This document shows, one piece after another, positions 37,629-46,067 of a stretch of 64,000 bases of DNA. The notes under the pieces were generated by a model. The model saw only the letters and a list, made by a program, of their open reading frames with translations, made no database searches and was not told where the DNA came from. The stretch comes from Helicobacter bilis (GTDB lineage: Bacteria > Campylobacterota > Campylobacteria > Campylobacterales > Helicobacteraceae): the NCBI RefSeq assembly GCF_001999985.1, contig NZ_CP019645.1, positions 496,001-560,000 on the forward strand, written 5' to 3'. Made by a program: the position numbers and the translations under genes. The number at the start of each line of letters is the position of its first letter. Within the stretch, counting starts at the first letter, position 1.

Positions 37629-38029
37629 ATAAAAACCTTATAAAATCTTAGAATTTCGATATTATCTAAAAATTTGCATTTTTGGTAAATGTTTATTTAA
37701 GTTTCTAAATGAATACAAAATCTCTCTTTAACAAAAGCTAATTTTAACTCACAATGCTTTGTGATATTTTTAAATAAAACTCGCTTTACATTATATCAAT
37801 ACAGAAAGTCTTTGTTGCGTTGAGATGGTGAAATAGTGTAGAACCACATATATTAAGATTCTAAGCACAAACCGCTATTCAAAGTAGCATAAATGGGTAA
37901 TTTTAGGCACTCTTTATAAAAAATATTTGCAATAGCAAATAATTTTTACATTATTTCACAACACATTGATTATAATACGATTTTAATTTTCATAACTCTA
38001 ATAAACACTAAGCATAAAAGGCTATCTTT
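37629..38029. other. 401-bp divergent promoter region
   Basis: Lies between the ABC permease (minus strand) and the RND pump (plus strand), so it must hold both promoters. No gene, hairpin or repeat of note is seen apart from the -10 box listed for the pump gene. Confidence 0.4.
37971..37976 (+). promoter_or_regulatory. Probable -10 box for the RND pump gene
   Basis: TATAAT in CATTGATTATAATACG, about 55 bases before the pump start codon, preceded by AT-rich periodic sequence. Confidence 0.4.
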
Positions 38030-41000
38030 ATGTATAAAATTGCGATACAAAGACCGGTTACAACCTTTATGTTTGCTATGGCTTTGATTCTATTTGGATT
38101 CTATGCGTTAAATAACATGGCAAAGGCGTTATTCCCTGATGTAGATTTCCCTGTTGTTGTGGTAAAGACGACTTATAAAGGGGCTAGTGCAGATACGATT
38201 GAAACAAAAATTACAGATAAGATAGAACAAGCGGTATTAGCTATTGATGGTTTAAAATTTGTATCATCAGTATCAGCAAAAAATATTAGCATAGTAACCG
38301 TTATGTTTGAGTTAGAAAAACCCATTGAAGTGGCAGTCAATGATGTGCGTGATAAGGTCAATGCGATTGTGCTTGATTCAGAGATTGATAAGCCAAGTGT
38401 GCAAAAGCTAGATACAGGCAGCACTCCTATTGTTTCACTTTTCTTATCCACCGATAAGAGTGCGCCTGAACTCATGCGACATGCAAATAATGTCGTAGCT
38501 CCAATCCTGCAACGCATAGGTGGTGTAGGTAATGTGCAGCTTAGTGGCTATCGTGAAAGGCAGATTAAAATCTTCCCAGATCCAACTTTGATGAATAAAT
38601 ATGGAATCACTTTTACAGATTTATCGGGCATAATAGGCAAAGAAAATAGAGAAATGGATGGCGGTAGGCTTTTATCTAGCACAAAAGAATTTTACATTAT
38701 CACAGATTCTAATAGCATAAGCGTTGAAGAAATAGGTGATATTACTATTAAAGATGGATTGAAGCTAAGAGATGTGGCATTAGTAGAAGATGGACTAGCA
38801 GAAGAAAAGTCTTATGCGACCTATAAAGGCAAAAAGGGTGTAATTCTACAAGTGCAAAAAATCACGGGTGCAAATGAGATTCACATAGCAGATGGCGTAA
38901 AAGAAGCAATAGAGCAAATTAAGCTAGTAAGCCCGGGATATGATATAGAAACCTTTTGGGATACCACAGACTATATCCGCTCATCAATCAAAGATATTCA
39001 GTTTGACTTAGCTTTAGGGGGTGTTTTAGCAGTATTTATTGTATTTGTATTTTTACGCAATGCGACAATTACACTAGTTTCTGCTATCTCTCTTCCTGTG
39101 TCAGTTTTAGGGACTTTCTTTTTCGTGCATGTTATGGGCTTTACGCTTAATATGCTTACAATGTTAGCTCTCACTCTTGCGATTGGGATAATCATTGATG
39201 ATGCCATTGTTGTTATTGAAAACATACATAAAAAGCTAGAGCATGGCATGACAAAAAGACAAGCCGCCTATGAAGGTGTAAGAGAGATTGGCTTTGCTAT
39301 TGTTGCAATTTCTGCGATGCTTTTATCGGTGTTTATCCCTGTTGGGACAATGAGTGGTATAGCAGGGAAATTTCTCTCAAGCTTTGGGCTAACCGTTGCA
39401 GTAGCTGTTGCTATAAGCTATGTTGTTGTTATAACTATCATTCCTATGTGTAGCTCTATTGTAGTAAAAGCAGAACAATCAAGATTCTATCATGCCACAC
39501 AGCCTTTCTTTGAAAAGATAGATAGAATCTATGCAAATACTCTAGCATTTCTTATGCGTAGTAAGAAAAATATGACTCTTGCCACTCTTTGTGTATTTGG
39601 AGTCTTTATATTCTCACTCTATGTAGAAGGGACTTTAGGAAATGAATTTATGCTAAAAGAAGATAGAAGCGAATTTCAAATCTCAATCAAGGCAAAGCCC
39701 GGAATCTCAATCCAAGAAATGAAACGCAAATCAGAGATCTTTACAAAGATTGTAGAAAAGAATCCCTTTGTAAAATTCACTACACTTCAAGTTGGACCGG
39801 GTGATTTAGCCCAAGCCTTTTTCGCACAAATCTATGTATCCTTGCAACCACTAAAAGAGAGAAAAAAGCAAAAAGGCAATAATAGTCAAGATGAGATTCT
39901 AAAACAGATATTAGCAGAACTAAGGGCGAGTGAAGAAGCAAAAGGGCTTGATATTTATGGCTCTGAAGTGCCACTTGTTGGCGGTGGGCAGGATAATACA
40001 CCAGTGCAAGTCGTAGTCTTTTCTCCAATAGATTCTATCATGCAAAAAAGTGTAGAGAATCTAGAGAGATTTATCAATGAAACAGAAAAAAGCTTTCAAG
40101 GGAAAATCACAAACTATCATAAAAATACTTCAGATTCTATGCCAGCATATAGGCTAAAGCCAATAAAACAGAATCTAGCACAATTTGGCATAAGCACAAC
40201 AGATATAGGACAAACTCTCTCTAGTGCTTTTTCAGGGGAAATGCAGGTTGCCTACTATAAAGAAGCAGGGAAAGAATACTATATTACTTTGAGAGCCCCA
40301 GATTCTAAACGCATTGATTCTAAAGATTTGCAAAGAATCCAAGTGAGAACAAAAAATGGTGATTTGGTATTCCTTGATGGCTTAGTAGAGATTGAAGAAG
40401 GCTTTACTGCTACAACGATTAATCGATATAATAGACAGCGAAGCATAACTCTTGCAGTAGAGCCTATAAAGCATAGTGGGCTTAGTGTGGGCGAAATGAC
40501 AAAGGCTATACGGGATAATGCAACAGAGGGTGCAAAATGGCTTGAGAGTGGAGCGGGATACAAGTTTATGGGACAAGCAGATAGTCAGGTAGAAAGTCAA
40601 GAGGCATTTGGTGCAGCGATTTTAATGGCTTTGGTGCTTATCTATCTTATCTTAGCTGCCCTTTATGAGAGCTTTATCCAACCTTTAATCATTATGATAA
40701 CAATGCCGCTTAGCTTTAGCGGTGCATTTTTTGCGATAAAGCTTACAGGTGGGGCAGATGCGTCTATGAGTATGTTCTCTATGATGGGGCTAATACTACT
40801 TATTGGTATGGTAGGCAAAAATGCAACTCTGCTTGTAGATGTAGCAAATGAGCAAAGAAAGCTAGGCAAAAGCATAGCAGATTCTATACAATTTGCTGGA
40901 CACTCAAGGCTTAGACCAATCCTTATGACAACTATCGCAATGGTAGCAGGTATGCTTCCTTTAGCCTTTGCCACAGGCGATGGCAGTGCGATGAAAGCCC

Positions 41001-41152
41001 CTATTGGCATTTCTATGATAGGTGGGCTTTTAGTCTCTATGTTTTTATCCCTACTTGTTGTGCCAATATTTTATAGAATCATCGCCCCACTTGATGAGAG
41101 ATTCCAAAAGCTTTATAAACCTAAAGGTGAAGATGTGCTAGATGGGAAATAG
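38030..41152 (+). CDS. hefC: RND-family efflux pump, HefC/AcrB type
   Basis: 1040 residues with the RND layout: one helix, a large periplasmic loop, six helices, then the same again. The proton-relay Asp pair is in LAIGIIIDDAIVVIEN (helix 4) and the matching Lys in GMVGKNATLLVDVANEQR (helix 10). The N-terminus MYKIAIQRPVTTFMFAMALI is like HefC. It exports drugs, bile salts and detergents. Unlike a usual hefABC locus, no membrane-fusion or outer-membrane channel gene is adjacent, so partners must lie elsewhere. It starts after AAAAGG. Confidence 0.9.
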   Translation: MYKIAIQRPVTTFMFAMALILFGFYALNNMAKALFPDVDFPVVVVKTTYKGASADTIETKITDKIEQAVLAIDGLKFVSSVSAKNISIVTVMFELEKPIEVAVNDVRDKVNAIVLDSEIDKPSVQKLDTGSTPIVSLFLSTDKSAPELMRHANNVVAPILQRIGGVGNVQLSGYRERQIKIFPDPTLMNKYGITFTDLSGIIGKENREMDGGRLLSSTKEFYIITDSNSISVEEIGDITIKDGLKLRDVALVEDGLAEEKSYATYKGKKGVILQVQKITGANEIHIADGVKEAIEQIKLVSPGYDIETFWDTTDYIRSSIKDIQFDLALGGVLAVFIVFVFLRNATITLVSAISLPVSVLGTFFFVHVMGFTLNMLTMLALTLAIGIIIDDAIVVIENIHKKLEHGMTKRQAAYEGVREIGFAIVAISAMLLSVFIPVGTMSGIAGKFLSSFGLTVAVAVAISYVVVITIIPMCSSIVVKAEQSRFYHATQPFFEKIDRIYANTLAFLMRSKKNMTLATLCVFGVFIFSLYVEGTLGNEFMLKEDRSEFQISIKAKPGISIQEMKRKSEIFTKIVEKNPFVKFTTLQVGPGDLAQAFFAQIYVSLQPLKERKKQKGNNSQDEILKQILAELRASEEAKGLDIYGSEVPLVGGGQDNTPVQVVVFSPIDSIMQKSVENLERFINETEKSFQGKITNYHKNTSDSMPAYRLKPIKQNLAQFGISTTDIGQTLSSAFSGEMQVAYYKEAGKEYYITLRAPDSKRIDSKDLQRIQVRTKNGDLVFLDGLVEIEEGFTATTINRYNRQRSITLAVEPIKHSGLSVGEMTKAIRDNATEGAKWLESGAGYKFMGQADSQVESQEAFGAAILMALVLIYLILAALYESFIQPLIIMITMPLSFSGAFFAIKLTGGADASMSMFSMMGLILLIGMVGKNATLLVDVANEQRKLGKSIADSIQFAGHSRLRPILMTTIAMVAGMLPLAFATGDGSAMKAPIGISMIGGLLVSMFLSLLVVPIFYRIIAPLDERFQKLYKPKGEDVLDGK

Positions 41153-41199
41153 AGATTTTGTGTTGGTGTGATTGCGAAGGTTTTTGTTTTGATGTATAA

Positions 41200-41212
41200 G
41201 GGGGGGGGGGGG
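41200..41212 (+). repeat. Run of 13 G between the pump and the sugar cluster
   Basis: A 13-G homopolymer in non-coding DNA, 48 bases after the pump stop and about 160 bases before the phase-variable transferase. In Helicobacter and Campylobacter such tracts slip at high rate. Here it could alter promoter spacing for the cluster. Confidence 0.8.
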
Positions 41213-41373
41213 TAGTAGAAGTTTCATTTGGCTCTATTGTTTTATCGGGTGCATTTGTTGCTAAAACTTATTTACATATTTATCTTGGGCAATTACACGC
41301 AAAGAATATGATTGTTTAACATTTTCAAAGATTCTATGTTACAATCCCAGCTAGATTTCACAGAAAGGCTTGT

Positions 41374-42664
41374 ATGCAAAATAGCGTAGATTCACATAGC
41401 TCCACTTCGCAAAAACCACTACAAGATAAACATCGCGTTATATCCATAGCCCTTTTAGATAATCATATCAATATGGATTTATTGCGTGAGTTAAGTAAGC
41501 AATTGCAAGAATCTTTTGCCTACTTTGAGATTCTAATCCTTAATCCCTTATTTGATATGTTTGATAAAAATCACAAAGACACAATAAAACAGCAAAATAC
41601 ACATATTACCCCCCCCCCCCCACGATATAAATCCACATTCCACACAAACAGAATCTAGCACCAAAGTTTCTAGCAATCCATTCCACTTGGTTTGTGAAAA
41701 ACAAAAAGCAGAATCTCAAGCGGATTCCAACAAACACACAAACGCCCCTGCGGAAGTATCTTGGAGTGATTTTAAGGGTTGTGAAGCTTTTTGTGCGAGA
41801 AGCTACCTAAGCGGTAGTGAGCAAGCACAAAAAGCAAACTCCCTTAAAATCACCAAAAAGACGACGCAAAATCTAGCTTCTATCCCTAATGTGCGGATTT
41901 TAGAGATAAACTCCCCGCTTTGTAGTTATGAAAATCTAGGCTCATTAAAATATGAGATTTTTCTACAAAATTGCATTGGCGATTATCTGCTTTTTATGGA
42001 TTTAAGGACAGATTCTATTACTGATGGGCTTTCTATGCTTTCACTTGCCCCGCAATATGATATGGTGATTGGCACAAGGAAGAATAAAAAGCAAAATATA
42101 TTGCAAAAGCTAAGCTCAAAGCTTTTCTACAAAACACTTGCCCTTTTTGCTAATAGAGCAAGGGAGGATTATAGTGAGTTTTGTGTGATTTCACGCAAAG
42201 TTATCCACACACTTTTATCGCATAAACACGATATTAAGCTTTTAAGACTACTGCATTTTGACACAACGCTAAACATTTGTGAATATCCCTACACGCCAAA
42301 GTCTTATCCAAAAAGAAAGTTTTTAGATTCTCTTTTTCTTGGGCTAGATGTGATTTTTGGGGAATCTTACAAGCTGCTTAGGCTTGGCACTTGTATGTGC
42401 TTGTTGCTTGCTTGTGGGAACGCATTTTATGCACTCTATATCCTTAGCACTTATTTTTTACTGCCCCATATCGCAAGTGGCTGGACTTCTACTTCGCTGT
42501 ATATGGTAGCTATGAATATCGGGCTGTTTTTAATGCTTTCAATCATTGGCGAATATGTGCGAATTGCTCTCATCAAGCTAAAAGGTGCTACGCCCTATGA
42601 AATTGTCAATGAGACAAGTTCAGTCAATCTTAATTTTGAAAACAAAAATATACAAAGGCACTAA
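41374..42664 (+). CDS. Family-2-like glycosyltransferase, phase-variable (currently OFF)
   Basis: A transferase of about 430 residues split by a C13 tract. The first part (ATG after GAAAGG) reads HRVISIALLDNHINMDLL to IKQQNTHITPPPP and then stops at 41658. With 12 or 15 C it would join the second frame, which has the GT2-like GDYLLFMDLRTDSITDGLSM and VIGTRKNKK and two C-terminal membrane helices as in GtrB/ArnC-type enzymes. Such enzymes move sugars onto lipid carriers or envelope glycans. It also carries one palindromic insert (41741-41870) in a spacer between blocks. First of four same-strand genes. Confidence 0.75.
41609..41621 (+). repeat. C13 contingency tract inside the glycosyltransferase
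   Basis: Thirteen C within the coding sequence. At 13 the upstream frame ends 12 codons later; 12 or 15 restores the full reading frame. This is a classical slipped-strand ON/OFF switch. Confidence 0.9.
41741..41870 (+). repeat. Palindromic coding element, copy 1
   Basis: About 130 bp, in frame in the transferase, encoding NAPAEVSWSDFKG and ending KKTTQNL. It has a perfect 13-bp inverted repeat: GTGATTTTAAGGG at 41766-41778 and CCCTTAAAATCAC at 41841-41853. The left end GCCCCTGCGGAAGTATCTT is shared with copies 2 and 3. The middle is diverged. Confidence 0.8.
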
Positions 42665-42665
42665 T

Positions 42666-43433
42666 ATGGAATCTAATAAAATTTTAAATATTATTATCCC
42701 TGTGCTGAATGAAGAAAATCGGCTTGAAAATGGCATAAGAGGGGCAATGGCGTTTTTAAGGGAAGCAAAGATTCCACACATTATAAGCATTGTAGATAAT
42801 GGTTCAAGCGATTCTACACAAGAGATTGCCAAAAGTTTATGTGAAGAGTTGAATGCCAACATATTAGAGTTTATTTCACAAGTAGAATACTTACGCTTGG
42901 AAGAAAGGGGTGTGGGCTTGGCATTAAGGGAAGCGATAGCACATAATGCCAAAAGAAGTGAGCCTTGTGGCTTTATCGGCTATATGGACATAGATTTATC
43001 CACGGATATAGGACATTTACAAGAAGTGTATGAGAATCTAAAAAATGGTGTAGAGATTATTGTAGGCTCTAGGCTTTTAAAAGATTCTGTGGTGATTGGG
43101 CGAAGTTTGAAGCGTGAATTTCTCTCTCGCACCTTAAATCTTATCCTTAAAATCGCACTCAAAGCAAAATTTAGCGATGCGATGTGTGGATTTAAATTCT
43201 ATCAATCGCAAGTGGCTTTAAATCTAAAAAATCTCTGTAATGATGACAAAAGCTGGTTTTACTGCACACAAATGCTAGTTATAGCACAATATCACAACAT
43301 TCCTATAAAAGAAATCGCTGTAAAGTGGGAAGATGAAAGCACAGATTCTAAAGTGAGAATCTTTTCACTCTCACGCATTTATTTAAGTGAAATCTGGCGA
43401 CTTTTTAAGCTTTTACGCCTGAAAAAACAATAA
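42666..43433 (+). CDS. Family-2 glycosyltransferase (GtrB/dolichol-P-mannose-synthase-like)
   Basis: 255 residues. The GT-A fold starts NIIIPVLNEENRLENGIRGA, with IVDNGSSDSTQEIA, the metal/nucleotide DxD-like MDIDLSTDIGHL, and VGSRLLKDS then MCGFKFYQ, as in polyprenyl-phosphate sugar transferases. It has no membrane helices of its own, unlike the gene before it. I chose the ATG at 42666 after AAAGGCAC, one base after the previous stop. It has no palindromic insert. Confidence 0.82.
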   Translation: MESNKILNIIIPVLNEENRLENGIRGAMAFLREAKIPHIISIVDNGSSDSTQEIAKSLCEELNANILEFISQVEYLRLEERGVGLALREAIAHNAKRSEPCGFIGYMDIDLSTDIGHLQEVYENLKNGVEIIVGSRLLKDSVVIGRSLKREFLSRTLNLILKIALKAKFSDAMCGFKFYQSQVALNLKNLCNDDKSWFYCTQMLVIAQYHNIPIKEIAVKWEDESTDSKVRIFSLSRIYLSEIWRLFKLLRLKKQ

Positions 43434-43444
43434 AAAGGATTAAT

Positions 43445-44500
43445 ATGCAAAAGGCAATTCTTATTGGCAGGGGCTATTGGGGCAAGATTTTGCAACGCTA
43501 CATTCAAAAACATTATGAAATTTCTCATATTTTTGGGCGTGATGTCAAAGATGAAGTCTTAATCGAAGCTTTAGATAAAGCAGATTTAGCCTTTATCGCT
43601 ACACCGCTTTCTTCACACTTTAAGCTTGCAAAACTAGCCCTTGAACACAACTGCAATGTCTTTGTAGAAAAGCCTAGCACCGCCACAAAAGAAGAATTTG
43701 AAACACTGCTAAATCTAGCTAGAAAAAACAATAAGATTCTATTCACAGATTATATTTACACATTTTCGCAATCTATTCTCTATGCCCTGCAAATATTGCA
43801 AGGAAAACATATAGAATCTATACAAGCAGAAATCACACAATATGGCAATTTTTATGAAAATGAAAGTGTGCTAGAAGTCATAGGAGTGCATTATATCAGC
43901 GTATTTGCCTTTATGCAGGAGCTTGGACTTTTTAGAAATCTCTGTGTGAAGTCGTGCAAATTTTTAGATTCTAAAAAACAAAGTGCTGCTTTGGAGTTTA
44001 GTGCCTTGCAAAAGAAAGGGAGTAAAAAAGAGATTGTTTTATCACTTCATTGCAGCTTACTTTCAAATGATAAAAAGCGATTGTTGCGTATCCATACAAC
44101 AGATTCTATAATTAGCGTTGATATGCTATCCCCCACACCGCTTAGCATAATAGAATCTAGTAAATCTTTACCCATTTTTGATGAGAAAAATAATCTTAGC
44201 TTTGCTGTGGATAGCTTTAAAAATATGTGTGCGAGAGTGAAGCAAGATTCTACAAGCTTAGAATCTTGCACTAACGCCCCTGCGGAAGTATCTTTGAGTG
44301 ATTTTAAGTGTTTTACTAAAGAAAGCAGAGCTTTTCAAAGCAAAGGTAAAGGGAGTGGCTCAAAGGCAAATGACCGAGCCTTAAGTGTAGAATCACTTAA
44401 AAGCACCCAAGAGACAACGCAGAATCTGCATTTAAGTTTCTCTCACACCACCCTAGCCCTTCTCTCACAAGCCCATAGTCTCGCCCAAAACTCACTTTAA
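43445..44500 (+). CDS. Gfo/Idh/MocA-type oxidoreductase
   Basis: 351 residues. The NAD(P)-binding N-terminus is AILIGRGYWGKILQRYI. FIATPLSSHFKLAKLALEH and the Lys of VFVEKPSTATKEEFE are the family's EKP motif. It likely oxidises or epimerises a nucleotide sugar for the envelope glycan made by this cluster. Near the C-terminus a palindromic insert (44273-44420) supplies NAPAEVSLSDFKCF to STQETTQNL, after which only about 25 residues remain. It starts after AAAAAGGATTA. Confidence 0.8.
   Translation: MQKAILIGRGYWGKILQRYIQKHYEISHIFGRDVKDEVLIEALDKADLAFIATPLSSHFKLAKLALEHNCNVFVEKPSTATKEEFETLLNLARKNNKILFTDYIYTFSQSILYALQILQGKHIESIQAEITQYGNFYENESVLEVIGVHYISVFAFMQELGLFRNLCVKSCKFLDSKKQSAALEFSALQKKGSKKEIVLSLHCSLLSNDKKRLLRIHTTDSIISVDMLSPTPLSIIESSKSLPIFDEKNNLSFAVDSFKNMCARVKQDSTSLESCTNAPAEVSLSDFKCFTKESRAFQSKGKGSGSKANDRALSVESLKSTQETTQNLHLSFSHTTLALLSQAHSLAQNSL
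44273..44420 (+). repeat. Palindromic coding element, copy 2
   Basis: 148 bp in frame in the oxidoreductase gene. It shares the left end (GCCCCTGCGGAAGTATCTT), the core GGCAAATGACCGAG and the right end (CCCAAGAGACAACGC) with copy 3. Inverted arms GTGATTTTAAGTG (44298-44310) and CACTTAAAAGCAC (44394-44406) match at 12 of 13 positions. Confidence 0.85.
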
Positions 44501-44510
44501 AGCCCTAAGA

Positions 44511-45908
44511 ATGCCAAAGCTAGACAAATACGATTGCATTATCATCGGTGGTGGATTCTTTGGGGCATATATCGCCTTGCAGCTTAAGGAGAAATATAAC
44601 TCCATTTTGGTGCTAGAGCAAGAAAGTGATTTGTTGCTTCACGCAAGTTTAAATAATCAAGCCCGTGTGCATAATGGCTACCACTATCCGCGTAGTCTAA
44701 GCACAGCTATCAGCAGCAGAAGGCATTTTAAAACCTTTTGCAATGAGTTTAAAACGGCGATAAAAAATGATTTTGCTAAATATTATGCGATTGCAAATAT
44801 TGGCTCAAAGACTTCTAGCACGCAGTTTTACAGACTTTTTAAGCAATTTGATATTTTTATAGAATCTGTGCCAAATCACATTAAAGCGATGTTTAATAAA
44901 AAGCTTGTAAGTGATGTGTTTTTGACACGCGAATACGCCTTTGACGCGGCGATTTTAAGGGAGATTCTAAAAGAGAGATTAGAATCTAAAAAGATAGAGA
45001 TAGCTACAAATACACAAGCTGTTTGTGTGAGAGAGGATAAGGTTGGGTTATGCGTTGAAATTCAAAAGATAGGGCATTCAGCTTGTAATGCTATTTCAGC
45101 GGATTCTAAAGCCAAAGAATCTCAAGCGGATTCTGGCAACGCAGAATCTATGAGCTTAGATTCCAACACTAGCAATGCCCCTGCGGAAGTATCTTGGAGT
45201 GATTTTAGTGGTTTTGGAGCGAAAGGCGAAGGGAGTTTGCTAAAGGCAAATGACCGAGCATTGAGCGAACAATCCGCTAAAAGCGCCCAAGAGACAATGC
45301 GGGAAACACAAAAACTACACGCCTCATTGATTCTCAACTGCACCTATGCTGGCATAAATCACTTATTGCAAAATTCACACTTGCCCCCACTCCCACTTAA
45401 ATTTGAAATGACAGAAATGGCGTTAGTCAATGTCCCTGTAAGCCTACAAGACATATCAGTAACGATAATGGATGGGGCATTTTTCTCCCTTATGCCATAT
45501 CCTTCAAAAGACTGCTATACGCTAAGCCACGTGCGATACACGCCGCATTTTGCTTGGCGAGATTTTTCCTTAGAATCTAAGCTTAAAGCTTATAACCTAC
45601 AAGATTCTAATAACCCACTCACACAAGCCACAAGCCCTTATACGATACTTCAAACCTTTAAGCAAAATGCAACGAGCAATTTTCCATTAATGAAAGCTGA
45701 TGCAAGACGCTATATGCCGATTTTAGAATCTTTAGAATACCTAGATTCACTCTATGAGATTAAAACTTTGCAGATTCAAAATGAAATTGATGATGGCAGA
45801 CCTATTATCTTTGCTAAAGACTATGGGTTGAAAGGCTTTTGCACAATTATGGGCGGAAAGATTGATAATATTTATGAAATAGCAGAATTGCTAGATATGG
45901 AGTTATAA
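44511..45908 (+). CDS. FAD-dependent oxidoreductase (DAO family)
   Basis: 465 residues. The FAD dinucleotide motif is CIIIGGGFFGAYIALQL followed by an ExE-like LEQESDLLLHAS, then NQARVHNGYHYPRS, resembling DAO-type enzymes found in polysaccharide clusters. The C-terminus has FCTIMGGKIDNIYEIAELL. Residues of about 222-263 are a palindromic insert (NAPAEVSWSDFSGF to SAQETMRETQKL) within a stretch that separates two halves of the fold. The substrate is probably a sugar-linked intermediate of the cluster. Confidence 0.75.
   Translation: MPKLDKYDCIIIGGGFFGAYIALQLKEKYNSILVLEQESDLLLHASLNNQARVHNGYHYPRSLSTAISSRRHFKTFCNEFKTAIKNDFAKYYAIANIGSKTSSTQFYRLFKQFDIFIESVPNHIKAMFNKKLVSDVFLTREYAFDAAILREILKERLESKKIEIATNTQAVCVREDKVGLCVEIQKIGHSACNAISADSKAKESQADSGNAESMSLDSNTSNAPAEVSWSDFSGFGAKGEGSLLKANDRALSEQSAKSAQETMRETQKLHASLILNCTYAGINHLLQNSHLPPLPLKFEMTEMALVNVPVSLQDISVTIMDGAFFSLMPYPSKDCYTLSHVRYTPHFAWRDFSLESKLKAYNLQDSNNPLTQATSPYTILQTFKQNATSNFPLMKADARRYMPILESLEYLDSLYEIKTLQIQNEIDDGRPIIFAKDYGLKGFCTIMGGKIDNIYEIAELLDMEL
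45174..45300 (+). repeat. Palindromic coding element, copy 3
   Basis: 127 bp in frame in the FAD oxidoreductase gene. Left end GCCCCTGCGGAAGTATCTTG, core GGCAAATGACCGAG, right end GCCCAAGAGACAATGC. Inverted arms at 45199-45211 and 45274-45286 match at 10 of 13. The preceding GAATCTCAAGCGGATTC also occurs before copy 1. Confidence 0.85.
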
Positions 45909-46067
45909 AGGCAGTGTATAAACAAGCCTTAGAATCTAGGTGGTATTTACAATACCTTTTGTTATGTCGCATTAAAATATTGCAGCAGGTTCCCTATAGA
46001 ATCTAAATAAGATTCCATGAACCTTAAGACTAATGCGTCTAACGATAGCTTCAGGCATAAAAATGTC

